64,000 nucleotides of DNA from Cognatishimia coralii (GCF_037478305.1 NZ_JBBGAZ010000005.1:62001-126000); one strand, 5' to 3'. Counted from the first letter of the stretch, positions 23,882 to 33,012 are shown. Numbers and translations: made by a program. Notes: generated by a model from the sequence alone, not told the origin.

Positions 23882-24640
23882 TTAGTGCGACGGATGCAGA
23901 GCGTCCTTCAGGTAAACACAAGTCAGAATGGTGAAGACATAGGCTTGGATAAAGGCCACCAGGACCTCCAGACCGTACATCGCGGTGATCGCCACGACCG
24001 AAACCGGGGACACAACTGCGATGGCTGCAAAGCCTGCGAAAACTTTGATAACCGCGTGGCCCGCCATAACGTTACCCGCAAGACGGATAGAGTGGCTGAC
24101 AGGACGCACGAAGTAAGAGATCAGTTCGATGATCGCCAGGATCGGGCGCAGCGGCAGAGGCGCTGAGGACACCCAGAAGAGGCCAAGGAACCCAAGGCCG
24201 TTCTTGACGAAACCAACCACGGTCACGGTTACGAAAACCAGCAGAGCCAGAACAACAGTCACAGCGAAATGCGATGTGGTGGTGAAGGACATCGGGATCA
24301 GGCCAAGGAAGTTGGCAAACACGATGAACATGAAGAGCGTCATGATATATGGGAAGAACTTCACCGCGTCTTTGCCGGCGACGTCTTCGACCATTTTGTA
24401 AATGAAGCCGTAAGCAAGCTCGGCAACAGACTGGCTGCGACCTGGCACGATTTTGCGGCTGGATGTGCCGAAAACCATCATCGCGATCACTGCGACAACA
24501 GCCAGCGCCATCCAAAGGGTCACGTTGGTGATGGTGAACATGCCAATGTGGTCGCCACCAAACAGAGGCTTCACAATGAACTGATCCATTGGGTGAAAGA
24601 CCAGACCGCCTTCTTCTGCGCCGTGTGCGTCTTTTGCCAC
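23882..24640 (-). CDS. atpB: ATP synthase Fo subunit a
   Basis: A 252-residue, multi-helix subunit a, the stator half of the proton channel. Diagnostic parts are FHPMDQFIVKPLFGGDHIGMF at the N-terminus, FFPYIMTLFMFIVFANFLGLIP, and SHSIRLAGNVMAGHAVIKVF with the essential arginine in SIRLAGN, then a final helix pair ending VYLKDALHPSH. It lies 19 bp after atpI. Confidence 0.96.
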   Translation of the reverse strand: MAKDAHGAEEGGLVFHPMDQFIVKPLFGGDHIGMFTITNVTLWMALAVVAVIAMMVFGTSSRKIVPGRSQSVAELAYGFIYKMVEDVAGKDAVKFFPYIMTLFMFIVFANFLGLIPMSFTTTSHFAVTVVLALLVFVTVTVVGFVKNGLGFLGLFWVSSAPLPLRPILAIIELISYFVRPVSHSIRLAGNVMAGHAVIKVFAGFAAIAVVSPVSVVAITAMYGLEVLVAFIQAYVFTILTCVYLKDALHPSH

Positions 24641-24659
24641 GTGACTATCCTCTTCGTCT

Positions 24660-24995
24660 CTACTCGGCGTCCTCTTGCGAGTCGGCCTCTTGTTTCGCCT
24701 GAATTTCGCGTGCGCTGCGGATCATAACGTTGACCCCGGCGGCGAAACCCAAAAATATAAACAGGATTAAGAAAAGCGGCTGCGTCCCAAACAAGGTATC
24801 CAGCCCGTACCCAATCCCAAAGCCGATCAACATACCGGCCACCAGCTCAATCACCATCCGCCAGGCCAGCTGTGCCTGAGAATAGTGTTCCTCCATATGA
24901 GGTTTGGGTGCCTGGGTCTTTTTGACCGCCTCGATCCGCTCTTCGAGATGCTTCAGTTGATCTCTGTGATCCGGGTCGGGCACGCGCAAATCCAA
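24660..24995 (-). CDS. atpI: ATP synthase-associated protein AtpI
   Basis: A 111-residue protein with a charged N-terminal helix (HRDQLKHLEERIEAVKK), then two membrane helices (WRMVIELVAGMLIGFGIGYGLD and LFLILFIFLGFAAGVNVMI), the AtpI/F0F1-ATPase-subunit pattern (AtpI assists c-ring assembly and Mg2+ supply in some bacteria). It is the first gene of the Fo operon; the promoter must lie in the 250-bp divergent gap toward the ArsR gene. Confidence 0.92.
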   Translation of the reverse strand: MDLRVPDPDHRDQLKHLEERIEAVKKTQAPKPHMEEHYSQAQLAWRMVIELVAGMLIGFGIGYGLDTLFGTQPLFLILFIFLGFAAGVNVMIRSAREIQAKQEADSQEDAE

Positions 24996-25129
24996 TGGTT
25001 GAACCTGAGCGCAGTGCTAAGGGCGTAGGGGTTTAGAGTCAAGCGGCGGGATGACGCGGGGAATTGGTGGACAATACCTTGAAATTAAACACTTTCTAAA
25101 ATTCACTTTCGGCACGTGCTTTGCGTGAA

Positions 25130-25165
25130 TTGGTTACCAAATGGCTAAAATTGCCTATTGGCAAT
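25130..25165. promoter_or_regulatory. Two inverted repeats upstream of the ArsR-type gene
   Basis: TTGGT-T-ACCAA at 25130-25140 and ATTGCC-TATT-GGCAAT at 25150-25165 lie in the AT-rich gap between atpI and the ArsR-type gene, about 80-115 bp before its ATG. They are candidate operators for the regulator or parts of the divergent promoter; there is no direct evidence. Confidence 0.3.
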
Positions 25166-25246
25166 ATTTAACGATTTGGTTGAACTTTGCCCTCATCCCT
25201 CGGTCAATGCTTCCCTCTGTCTTCGCGGACAGCTACAAGCAGCGCT

Positions 25247-25582
25247 ATGAGTCAGGCTCTTGATCACGTCTTTGCGGCCCTCGCCGATCCGACCCGCCGC
25301 AGCATCCTTGCGATGTTGCTGGAGGACGACATGGCCGTGACCGATGTCGCTGAGCCCTTTGAAATGTCCCTGGCGGCGATCTCGAAGCATCTGACGATCC
25401 TGACCAAGGCAGGCCTTATCAGTCAGGAAAAACGTGGGCGGGTGAAATGGTGTAAACTAGAGCCCAATGCGATGAAAGATGCCTCGGTCTGGATGCAGGC
25501 CTTTGGGCAGTTTGAACCGGTGAACCTTGAGGCCTTTGAGAAGTTTCTGGAAACCGAACTCGGCGACGATCACGGCTCCTGA
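25247..25582 (+). CDS. ArsR family winged-helix regulator
   Basis: A 111-residue regulator. LDHVFAALADPTRRSILAML is the typical ArsR opening, and MSLAAISKHLTILTKAGLIS is the recognition helix region (about 38-57). No metal-binding CxC motif is present; the only Cys (KWCKLEP) lies in the wing, so it is not an obvious metal sensor. It resembles the SdpR-like or ATPase-activator-linked subgroup. ATG 25247 matches the family start. Its 3' end overlaps the convergent EamA gene by 13 bp. Confidence 0.88.
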   Translation: MSQALDHVFAALADPTRRSILAMLLEDDMAVTDVAEPFEMSLAAISKHLTILTKAGLISQEKRGRVKWCKLEPNAMKDASVWMQAFGQFEPVNLEAFEKFLETELGDDHGS

Positions 25583-26421
25583 CGCAAAAGCAGCAAAAGC
25601 GCGCCGCAGGTCATCAACACGCCGACCGCGACCAAAAGTTTGGGGGCTCCATTCCCCAGCCCGATTTCCCAAAGGATCACCCAACTGGGCACCAGATAGG
25701 TATAGGCCATGACCTTGGCGCTTGGCAGGTTCAGGGCTGCGAATTGCAACAGGACAAAGGTCGCGGCTGAGGCGAAAATCGCGAGGTAGAAGACCGTGAC
25801 CCAGACGATCATCGGGAGGGCTGCCCAATCGGTTGCCATGATTTGAGGCCAGCCGATCACGGTTAAAATCACAAAACCGGCAAGCAGCATACCAAAGGTA
25901 AAAACGACCGGCGGCTCTCCGCGGTTCAGTTTGGGCACCAGCGGTGTATAGAGCGCGTGGGCGACGCAGCCCCAGAAATAGATCACCTCGCCGCGCCCGA
26001 CATTGAACTGCAGGAAGGCCGAGAGGTCTGCGCGAAAGATCACCCAGATCGCGCCAATCGCGCCGATCACCAAGGCCAGCGCCATCCGGGGCGTCGTGAT
26101 CTGGCGCAGCAGTAGGTAGCCGAACCCTGCGCTCATGATCGGGGTCAGGGTAAAGACCGCCGCCGTGCTGACCGGCGGAGCGGTCTTGAGGCCTTCGAAC
26201 ATTAGCACGAAGTATATCGCAAAGAGCCCACCTAAGACGACATACCGCCACGGCGCACGCGCGGCACTTTTGGGTAGACCGGTTGTTGCGAGGGCGACGG
26301 CTCCGATCACGAAGGATGCAATCAGGAACCTGAGCGCGGTCAATGCCGTCGGCGCGATCTCATTCGCCGCCAAAGAGCCGAGCGAAAACGACCCAGCCAC
26401 AAGGGCCGAGAACGTCAGCAT
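25570..26421 (-). CDS. EamA/DMT family transporter
   Basis: A drug/metabolite-type membrane transporter of about 283 residues with ten hydrophobic segments in two EamA halves (FSALVAGSFSLGSLAANEIAP; ALRFLIASFVIG in half 1; LQFAALNLPSAKVMAYTYL and WVILWEIGLGNG in half 2). ATG 26421 follows AAGGG by about 10 bases; a TTG at 26463 would add 14 residues and overlap the LysR stop. The substrate is unknown. It is immediately downstream of the LysR gene on the same strand. Confidence 0.85.
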   Translation of the reverse strand: MLTFSALVAGSFSLGSLAANEIAPTALTALRFLIASFVIGAVALATTGLPKSAARAPWRYVVLGGLFAIYFVLMFEGLKTAPPVSTAAVFTLTPIMSAGFGYLLLRQITTPRMALALVIGAIGAIWVIFRADLSAFLQFNVGRGEVIYFWGCVAHALYTPLVPKLNRGEPPVVFTFGMLLAGFVILTVIGWPQIMATDWAALPMIVWVTVFYLAIFASAATFVLLQFAALNLPSAKVMAYTYLVPSWVILWEIGLGNGAPKLLVAVGVLMTCGALLLLLRQEP

Positions 26422-26453
26422 CGCCAAATGCCCTTGGGCGGGTCGCGAGAGCC

Positions 26454-27329
26454 TTAGATCCAATGTTTCGCGCGGTCTTTTAGGAATGTGAGGAAGGACT
26501 GGACTTTGACGGTTCGGTGCAGATCCACGTGGGTCACAAGCCAGAGGTTGCCGTGCCAATCATCCAGAGGCTCCATCACCTCGACCACATCGTCGCGGGT
26601 TTCGCCGACAAAGCGAGGAAGGAAACCAATACCAGCCCCCGCGAAGACCGCGTTTTCGAGCGCCAATTGATCTGTGCCTCGGAACACATGGGTTTCGCGG
26701 GGCGAGACTTCAAAGAGCCATTTATGGAAAGGCGCGCGGGTTTTCAGGCTGTCATCCGCCACGAAGCGGTGGTTCTTGAAATCTTCAACACCGTCCGGCT
26801 TGCCATGCTCTTTGACATAGGATTTCGACGCATAGAGCCCGACGTTCAGATACCCCAGCCGTTGCACAACGTTGTCAGGCTCTTGCGGCACCGAGCCCGC
26901 CCGGATCGCAACATGCGCCTCTCCATATTCCAAGCGGAACACGCGGGCATCGGTGAGATAGCGGATCAACAGATCGGGATAGTCTCGCTGAAATTCGACA
27001 AGGACCGGACTGAGCAAGGGCGCGATGCTGGCCAGCGAGGTCACAACCAATTCGCCGCTGACGTCGCTGCCGCGTCCTTTGATGCGGCCTTCGAGCTGGC
27101 CGAACTGATCGTCGGTCGCCTGACCAACCCGCATCAGATCTTCGCCGGCCTCGGTCGCAGTATAGCCACGCGCGTGACGCTGGAAGAGTTTCACGCCCAG
27201 ACGCCCTTCAAGCGCGTCGATGTGGCGGATCACTGTGGCGTGGTGCACGCCCAACACATCAGCCGCCGCGCTTACGGTGCCCAAACGCGCAACCTGATAG
27301 GCCGTGCGGATTTCATCCCAATTGTCCAT
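26454..27329 (-). CDS. LysR family transcriptional regulator
   Basis: A 291-residue LysR protein. The N-terminal helix-turn-helix reads DEIRTAYQVARLGTVSAAAD and VLGVHHATVIRHIDALEGRLG, with LFQRHARGYTATEAGE at its end; the remainder is a periplasmic-binding-fold effector domain. ATG 27329 gives the standard MDNWDEIR start. It is divergent from azoR, 102 bp away, the usual layout for LysR control of a neighbouring reductase, so azoR is the likely target (inference). Confidence 0.9.
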   Translation of the reverse strand: MDNWDEIRTAYQVARLGTVSAAADVLGVHHATVIRHIDALEGRLGVKLFQRHARGYTATEAGEDLMRVGQATDDQFGQLEGRIKGRGSDVSGELVVTSLASIAPLLSPVLVEFQRDYPDLLIRYLTDARVFRLEYGEAHVAIRAGSVPQEPDNVVQRLGYLNVGLYASKSYVKEHGKPDGVEDFKNHRFVADDSLKTRAPFHKWLFEVSPRETHVFRGTDQLALENAVFAGAGIGFLPRFVGETRDDVVEVMEPLDDWHGNLWLVTHVDLHRTVKVQSFLTFLKDRAKHWI

Positions 27330-27431
27330 CGTTAACCTGTGCAAATTCCAACACTAGATGCGCATTAACGCCTGTTGAGTTCAAAATTGCAAGGTCCATT
27401 TTGGGAGGCAGACAAGCAAAGGAAAAGATCC

Positions 27432-27974
27432 ATGTCCCATACTGTTCTGCACATCGACGCCTCTGCGCGCCAACAAGATTCAGTCTCTCGTCGTCTGTCT
27501 GCCGATATTGTCGCCAAACTCGACGCGACCGAAGTGATCCGTCGCGACCTCGCTGAGCCACTTCCACTGCTGGACGAAGGCTGGGTCACCTCTACGTTCA
27601 TCCCTCCGCAAGATCGCACCGCCGCACAGGCAGACGCGCTGGCGGTCTCGGACACCATTGTCGAAGAGCTTCAGAAGGCCGACACGATCGTGATCGGCAC
27701 GCCGATCTATAATTTCTCGGGTCCGGCGGTTTTGAAAGCCTGGGTCGACCAAGTTGCCCGCGCGGGCGTGACCTTCCGCTATACTGAAAACGGCCCCGAG
27801 GGTCTTTTGGCGGACAAGAAAGTCATCGTTGCTGTCGCTTCTGGAGGCGTCCAGATCGGCTCTCCGGCTGACTTCCTGACGCCACATCTGAAAGTGTTCT
27901 TTGGCTTCCTTGGCCTGCAGGATGTGACCTTCGTGAATGCCGAAACCGTCGAGACACTTGATCTGGTGGCTTAA
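27432..27974 (+). CDS. azoR: FMN-dependent NADH:quinone reductase / azoreductase
   Basis: A 180-residue flavodoxin-fold reductase. VLHIDASARQQDSVSRRLSADI binds the FMN phosphate, and TPIYNFSGPAVLKAWVDQVARAGVTFRYTENGPEGLL is the core AzoR segment. Family members reduce quinones and azo dyes with NADH and help against electrophile stress. The ATG at 27432 follows AAAGGAAAA; the annotated open frame extends 19 codons further without similarity. Divergent from a LysR gene. Confidence 0.92.
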   Translation: MSHTVLHIDASARQQDSVSRRLSADIVAKLDATEVIRRDLAEPLPLLDEGWVTSTFIPPQDRTAAQADALAVSDTIVEELQKADTIVIGTPIYNFSGPAVLKAWVDQVARAGVTFRYTENGPEGLLADKKVIVAVASGGVQIGSPADFLTPHLKVFFGFLGLQDVTFVNAETVETLDLVA

Positions 27975-27977
27975 GCC

Positions 27978-28514
27978 CTAAAGCTCGGGCAACCAGGTGA
28001 TCTCTGCGCCGATATGGCCAAAGATCACCTCTAGCTCGGCCAGAGTGATCGCGACGGTGCGATCATTCACAAGCGGATGAAAGAACAGCACATCCGCCTC
28101 ACGCGCTTTGGGATCCAGAATAAAGGTCACGCCTGCCTTGGCCCCGTTGACCATGGACAGAGGGCTGACGGCCCCAGGGCGGATGCCAAGATTTTCCAGC
28201 AGGCGATCTGCAGAGCCAAAGGACAGGCCCCCGACGCCCAAGGCCTTGCCCAGTGCCTTTAGGTCCACGTCGCGGTCCTGATCGAGCGTCACCAGATAGT
28301 TCCGCTTCTTGCGATCCCGCAGATAGAGGTTCTTTGTCAGAAAGGCTGTCTCGCCCGGGGTCATCATGTCCCGTTCGACCTCTTTGGCGTCCGCAACTGT
28401 CCGCAAGGGCACGTGATGAAACAGGCGATAGCCAATACCCCAATCATCAAGCTGCGTCAGCAGAGCATCCGAGCTTATCGGCAGACTATCCTGAAATTTC
28501 GAAGACGCATCCAT
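27978..28514 (-). CDS. prdX: Prolyl-tRNA editing (YbaK/ProX-type) deacylase
   Basis: A 178-residue YbaK-fold trans-editing protein; the ProXp-ala/PrdX group removes Ala mischarged on tRNA-Pro. LFHHVPLRTVADAKEVERDM, HPGE-like MTPGETAFLTKNLYLRDRKK with the conserved lysine, and GVGGLSFGSADRLLENLGI with GAVSPLSMVNG are the family landmarks. It is convergent with azoR, 3 bp apart, and lies beyond the histidine kinase gene on the same strand. Confidence 0.9.
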   Translation of the reverse strand: MDASSKFQDSLPISSDALLTQLDDWGIGYRLFHHVPLRTVADAKEVERDMMTPGETAFLTKNLYLRDRKKRNYLVTLDQDRDVDLKALGKALGVGGLSFGSADRLLENLGIRPGAVSPLSMVNGAKAGVTFILDPKAREADVLFFHPLVNDRTVAITLAELEVIFGHIGAEITWLPEL

Positions 28515-28593
28515 CTTGAGGCTCCCTTGGATCGATCAGACCAGGGGACCTCTGTCAGCAAGTCGGGCAGTTTTCAAGCCAAGTTTCGCGCCA

Positions 28594-30690
28594 CTATGCT
28601 GCCGGTTTTGCGCGTTGTTCTATGTGGGCACGAGATTTTTGCACCATATGCTTTGGAATGGTGAAAGAAAACTCGCTGCCGTCGCCTTCACGGCTTGTCA
28701 CAGCAATTGTGCCGCCGTGCATTTCGACAAACTTCTTGGAAATGGCCAAGCCCAGTCCGGTTCCGCCAGCGCGACGCCGATCTGACGTGTTGGCTTGCGA
28801 GAATTTTTCAAAGATACCGTCGACGCGGTCTGCAGGGATCCCAATACCGGTATCGATCACTCTGAAGCGCGCAAAGTCGCCAAACGTCTGTGCCTGTACG
28901 CGAACACTGCCATCTTCTGTGAATTTGATCGCGTTGCTGACCAGATTTTCAAGCACCTGACGCACACGCGGTTCGTCCGCATAGATGGCCAATTCCGGGG
29001 ATTCGGTTTCGATTGTGAGTCCCTTTTCGGCCGCTTTATTGCGATATTCTTCAACGACATCTTCGATGATCTCGTCACAATAGGTCATTTCGCGTGCCAA
29101 CTTCATACGGCCGGCTTCGATTTTGGAGTAATCCAGAACCTCATTGATCAGTGTCAGGAGGCTCTTTGCTGACCGCTCGACCTTGCCGGCAAGACTTTTG
29201 TAGGACGTCAGCATCGTGTCGACATCCTTTGCTATCGGCGCGGCCTCGTCGCCCATAGACGCGAGCCGCGAGGTGACTTTCTGTGTTGCGGGCAAAAGCT
29301 CTGGCTTAACCAAGAAGGGTGTACCACCCAGAACAACAGTGAGGGGCGTGCGCAGTTCGTGGCTCATAACGTCCAGGAACTCGGATTTCGCGAGATTGGC
29401 ACGCTCGGCCTCTTCCTTGGCATTCATCAGCTCTGTGATGTCCATCAAGAAACCCACTGTACCGCCATCAGGCGTACGGGATTCTGACATGCGCACCCAA
29501 CGACCATCGTCGAGCTTTTGGTCGACGGCTCCTTCAGACGCTCTGTGTTGGGCCAGGCGGTTTTGAAGCCATTCCTCTTCGTTCCCAATCGCCTCGGCAT
29601 AGTGGCCACGAGAAACGCCAGACCGGAGGATGTCCTCGAACCTCGTTCCTGCGGTGAAAAGTTTTGAGGCGCCACCATGGAAATCGCGGTACTTTTCGTT
29701 GCAAGCGACCAGTCGGTCATCACTGTTGTAGTAGGCAAAGCCATCCTGGATCGAGTTGATTGCACTGGACATCTGAGCCACAGCCCGAATGCGCAATTGG
29801 ACAAGACGTGTCGCCGCACTGAGCAGCAGAATTACAATCAGAGTCGTCCCGGCAACAATACCGTAGAACCGGGTGACGCTGACGGAATAGTTGTGCCAGC
29901 CCCCAGTAGGAGCAGCAGCCATAACCCAGGATCCAACCGGAAGGTTCACTGTCGCGAACACGGGATCCGCCGCAAAGGTGGACCTGTCTCCCCAGAAAAT
30001 GGCCCCATGACTGCCACGCGCGTCTTTGCCGCGGATCGCAAGGCGATAGGGAACATCGTCCAGACCCAGGATGTGTAGTTCTTCCTCATAGTCGATCACG
30101 AGATTGATCAACCCCCAGAATTGAGGCTCGCCATTGGCGTCGTCCAGATAGACGACGTTGTGACCAATCACGCCTTGGCCGCCGTGGAACAAGTCCACCG
30201 GCCCTGAAAATAGCACCGATTGCGCTTTACGTGCCCTAAGCACATGCCCCATCAGTTCTTCGTTGCCGGGTGCGCGGTAATCGAGACCTAGTAAACCGTC
30301 CGCGAGCGTGTTCGGATAGACGCGGTCGACCACTAGATCCGGAGCTGCGGCAATTTGCAGAAAGTCATTGTGATCGACAAAAATCTTCTCTGAAAACTCG
30401 GAGAACCTTTCAAACGAGATATCCGGCTCGATCGAGATCAGAGCAGCGACCGAACGGATCGTATCAGCGTTGCGCTGGAAAACCAGCGATAGATCCAGCG
30501 CAGCTTGGTTCAGATCGTACTGGAGCTTGCTGCGCATTTCGCTTTCATACTCTGAACGATTGCGCTGCTCGACGAAATACAGAATAGCCCCAGCGACAAG
30601 AATTCCGATCAAGGACGTAGCCACGTAAATCGGGGCCCACCCAAAGCCCTGCCGGAAACTACTGCTTGTGTTCAAAGTCTTACGAGGCAT
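28594..30690 (-). CDS. CHASE-PAS hybrid-less sensor histidine kinase
   Basis: A 698-residue membrane sensor kinase. An N-terminal helix (PIYVATSLIGILVAGAILYF, about 20-39) and a second (YGIVAGTTLIVILLLSA, about 275) bracket a periplasmic CHASE domain (VDRVYPNTLADGLLG, WGLINLVIDYEEEL). A PAS_7-type domain follows (SSAINSIQDGFAYYNSDDRL), then HisKA with the phospho-acceptor His in FLDVMSHELRTPLTVV (about 440) and HATPase_c with NLVSNAIKFTEDG, DTGIGIP and GGTGLGLAISKKFVEMHGG. No receiver domain or response regulator is adjacent, so its partner is encoded elsewhere. A CtrA-type site lies about 100 bp upstream. Confidence 0.93.
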   Translation of the reverse strand: MPRKTLNTSSSFRQGFGWAPIYVATSLIGILVAGAILYFVEQRNRSEYESEMRSKLQYDLNQAALDLSLVFQRNADTIRSVAALISIEPDISFERFSEFSEKIFVDHNDFLQIAAAPDLVVDRVYPNTLADGLLGLDYRAPGNEELMGHVLRARKAQSVLFSGPVDLFHGGQGVIGHNVVYLDDANGEPQFWGLINLVIDYEEELHILGLDDVPYRLAIRGKDARGSHGAIFWGDRSTFAADPVFATVNLPVGSWVMAAAPTGGWHNYSVSVTRFYGIVAGTTLIVILLLSAATRLVQLRIRAVAQMSSAINSIQDGFAYYNSDDRLVACNEKYRDFHGGASKLFTAGTRFEDILRSGVSRGHYAEAIGNEEEWLQNRLAQHRASEGAVDQKLDDGRWVRMSESRTPDGGTVGFLMDITELMNAKEEAERANLAKSEFLDVMSHELRTPLTVVLGGTPFLVKPELLPATQKVTSRLASMGDEAAPIAKDVDTMLTSYKSLAGKVERSAKSLLTLINEVLDYSKIEAGRMKLAREMTYCDEIIEDVVEEYRNKAAEKGLTIETESPELAIYADEPRVRQVLENLVSNAIKFTEDGSVRVQAQTFGDFARFRVIDTGIGIPADRVDGIFEKFSQANTSDRRRAGGTGLGLAISKKFVEMHGGTIAVTSREGDGSEFSFTIPKHMVQKSRAHIEQRAKPAA

Positions 30691-31096
30691 TTATTATCGC
30701 TTGTCCGCTCGGAATTTTTTCCCGTTAAGATTGTATGTTCTACTTTTACGACAGTAATACAACAGCAACTCAATCCAATTGTGACCATTTAAGGGTTTCT
30801 TAACCAATTTGTTTCGAAACCCGCGCTTTTCGCCAGATTTTCGCCACAATTCGCCCAGATTGCGCCTTATTTGACCTTGCTTGACTCCTTTCCCCCACTC
30901 CTTTAGAGACCCGCTTAATTCCGGAAGTCCGTCAAAACTTCCGGTCCTAGGCCTCTGCCAGGATCGCCCCCCGTCAGCGAGTTTCGCCCACGGGGGCATT
31001 CGTGCATTGGGCCTTTGGAACATCTTGGCGAATGGGCGGGTCGTGACTATCTCGGCCTTTATTGAAACGTGACGGGCTGAAAAGGAGCCGAAAGCG
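30691..31096. other. Divergent intergenic region histidine kinase / ffh
   Basis: A 406-bp non-coding gap. From left to right it holds a CtrA-type site (30789-30803), near-repeats of TTCGCCAGATT and TTCGCCCAGATT (about 30830-30870), a perfect 8-bp inverted repeat CCGGAAGT/ACTTCCGG (30921-30944) and CCCCCGT/ACGGGGG arms (30968-30996). No SRP RNA core was recognised beside ffh. The AAGGAG site for ffh is at its right end. Confidence 0.6.
30789..30805. promoter_or_regulatory. CtrA-type binding site
   Basis: TTAA-N7-TTAACC, an exact match to the alphaproteobacterial CtrA full-site TTAA-N7-TTAA. It lies about 100 bp upstream of the CHASE histidine kinase and about 290 bp from ffh, so it more plausibly serves the kinase. 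Two TTAA half-sites with exact spacing are not proof of binding. Confidence 0.5.
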
Positions 31097-32620
31097 ATGT
31101 TTGAAAATCTCAGCGAACGCCTTTCCGGCGTCTTTGATCGGCTTACCAAGCAAGGCGCCCTGTCTGAGGATGACGTCAAGGCGGCCCTGCGCGAAGTGCG
31201 TGTTGCTCTGCTTGAGGCAGACGTTTCGCTGCCCGTTGCACGCGATTTCGTCAAAGCGGTTCAGGATAAGGCCACAGGTCAAGCGGTCACGAAATCGGTT
31301 ACGCCGGGCCAGCAGGTCGTCAAGATCGTCCATGACGAGCTGAAACACGTGCTCGCAGGTGACACCGAAGATCCCGGCGCGCTCAAGATCGACAACCCAC
31401 CTGCCCCGATCCTGATGGTCGGTCTGCAGGGCTCTGGTAAGACAACGACGACCGGTAAGCTCGCCAAGCGTCTGAAGGAAAAAGACGGCAAGCGCGTGCT
31501 TTTGGCGTCGCTGGATATCTACCGTCCGGCGGCGATGCAGCAGCTCGAGATCCTTGGAACGCAGATCGGTGTAGACACCCTGCCTATCGTGCAAGGGGAA
31601 AGCGCGGTTCAAATTGCCAAACGCGCCAAACAACAGGCGACGCTTGGTGGCTATGACGTCTATATGCTCGACACCGCGGGCCGTTTGCAGATTGACCAGA
31701 CCCTCATGCAAGAGGTCGAGGATGTCCGCGACGCGGTCAACCCGCGCGAAACGCTCTTGGTCGTTGATGGTCTAACCGGACAGGTCGCCGTCGAGGTCGC
31801 AGAAGAGTTTGACGGCAAAATCGGCATCTCGGGCGTTGTTCTAACCCGGATGGACGGCGACGGACGTGGCGGTGCGGCTTTGTCCATGCGCGCGGTCACA
31901 GGCAAGCCAATCAAATACGTCGGCCTCGGCGAAAAGATGGACGCGCTCGAAACCTTCGAGCCGGACCGTATCGCGGGTCGCATCCTGGGCATGGGCGACA
32001 TTGTTGCTCTGGTTGAGAAGGCTCAGGAAACCATCGAGGCTGAACAGGCCGAAAAGATGATGAAGCGCTTCCAGAAGGGGCGCTTTAATATGAATGACCT
32101 GAAAATGCAGCTCGAGCAGATGCTCAAGATGGGCGGCATGGAAGGCGTCATGGGCATGATGCCCGGTATGGGTAAAATGGCGAAACAGGCGCAGGCGGCT
32201 GGGATGGATGACAAGATCCTGAAACAGCAGATCGCCCTGATCCAGTCCATGACCAAAGTCGAACGCGCCAACCCGCAGATCCTACAGGCGTCGCGCAAAA
32301 AGCGGATCGCCAAGGGCGCTGGCATGGAGGTTTCGGACCTCAACAAGCTGCTCAAGATGCAGCGTCAGATGTCAGACATGATGAAGAAAATGGGCAAAGG
32401 CGGCATGCTGAAACAGGCCATGAAAGGCATGTTCGGCAAAGGCGGCATGCCAGAGATGCCTGCTGGTATGGACCCATCTGCCATGGACCCCAAAGCGCTG
32501 GAAGCAGCGGCCAAACAACTGGGTGCCGGTGGCCTCGGCAAAGGCATGCCTGGCGGCCTGCCCGGCCTCGGCGGTGGCGCTCTGCCGCCAGGACTCTCTG
32601 GATTTGGGAAAAAGAAATGA
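31097..32620 (+). CDS. ffh: Signal recognition particle protein Ffh (SRP54)
   Basis: Ffh (507 aa) binds SRP RNA and signal sequences and works with FtsY to target membrane proteins. N domain at the start, G domain with P-loop VGLQGSGKTTTTGKLAKRL (about 107-125), DIYRPAAMQQLE, LDTAGRLQID and TRMDGDGRGGAALS, and a methionine-rich M domain from about 325 (MNDLKMQLEQMLKMGGMEG, MMKKMGKGGML). The final 50 residues are glycine- and proline-rich. AAGGAG precedes the ATG. It heads the ribosome-related cluster. Confidence 0.97.
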   Translation: MFENLSERLSGVFDRLTKQGALSEDDVKAALREVRVALLEADVSLPVARDFVKAVQDKATGQAVTKSVTPGQQVVKIVHDELKHVLAGDTEDPGALKIDNPPAPILMVGLQGSGKTTTTGKLAKRLKEKDGKRVLLASLDIYRPAAMQQLEILGTQIGVDTLPIVQGESAVQIAKRAKQQATLGGYDVYMLDTAGRLQIDQTLMQEVEDVRDAVNPRETLLVVDGLTGQVAVEVAEEFDGKIGISGVVLTRMDGDGRGGAALSMRAVTGKPIKYVGLGEKMDALETFEPDRIAGRILGMGDIVALVEKAQETIEAEQAEKMMKRFQKGRFNMNDLKMQLEQMLKMGGMEGVMGMMPGMGKMAKQAQAAGMDDKILKQQIALIQSMTKVERANPQILQASRKKRIAKGAGMEVSDLNKLLKMQRQMSDMMKKMGKGGMLKQAMKGMFGKGGMPEMPAGMDPSAMDPKALEAAAKQLGAGGLGKGMPGGLPGLGGGALPPGLSGFGKKK

Positions 32621-32646
32621 TTTCATCTTGCCCAAAATACTCAAAT
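32621..32646 (-). repeat. Recurrent intergenic motif, copy B
   Basis: On the minus strand it reads ATTTGAGTATTTTGGGC then AAGATGAAA, differing from copy A (6948-6973) at 2 of 26 positions. It starts directly after the ffh stop, within the 52-bp gap to the chorismate mutase gene. Confidence 0.6.
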
Positions 32647-32672
32647 CAACCGCAAGCCACAGGAGCTGACGC

Positions 32673-32969
32673 ATGACTGACGCCACCGCACGTGCGGCTG
32701 AAATCCTCGCCGAGCACCGCGACTCGATCGACCGTCTGGACGCAATCCTCGTCTATACTCTGGGCGAGCGGTTCAAACACACACAGGCCGTGGGCAAGCT
32801 CAAGGCTGAACACGACCTTCCACCGTCCGACCCTGCGCGCGAAAGCCTGCAGATCGCACGGCTCGAAAACCTGGCGAAAGAGGCCGAGCTCGATCCCGAA
32901 TTCGCCAAGGCTTTCCTCAATTTCATCATTGGGGAAGTCATAAGGCATCACAAGAAACATCAGGAATAA
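32673..32969 (+). CDS. aroQ: Chorismate mutase (AroQ class)
   Basis: A 98-residue monofunctional AroQ-fold chorismate mutase converting chorismate to prephenate for Phe and Tyr synthesis. RDSIDRLDAILVYTLGERFKHTQAVGKLKAEHDLPPSDPAR holds the active-site Arg and Lys pattern of the first helix; a GEVIRHHKKHQE tail follows. An AGGAG site precedes the ATG. It sits between ffh and rpsP, a linkage also known in other Rhodobacterales as far as I recall. Confidence 0.93.
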   Translation: MTDATARAAEILAEHRDSIDRLDAILVYTLGERFKHTQAVGKLKAEHDLPPSDPARESLQIARLENLAKEAELDPEFAKAFLNFIIGEVIRHHKKHQE

Positions 32970-33012
32970 CGGGGCCTTTCCCCGATACAGCCATTCATAG
33001 GAGATACTCACC

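Noticed and set aside
30891..31096. SRP RNA gene beside ffh
   Set aside because: The CCGGAAGT hairpin recalled the SRP RNA tip, but the asymmetric loop and the GGTCAGG-type core of 4.5S RNA are absent.
30694..31254. 186-codon minus-strand ORF between the kinase and ffh
   Set aside because: It runs into the start of ffh antisense, has low-complexity Arg/Ser content and covers DNA full of regulatory dyads.
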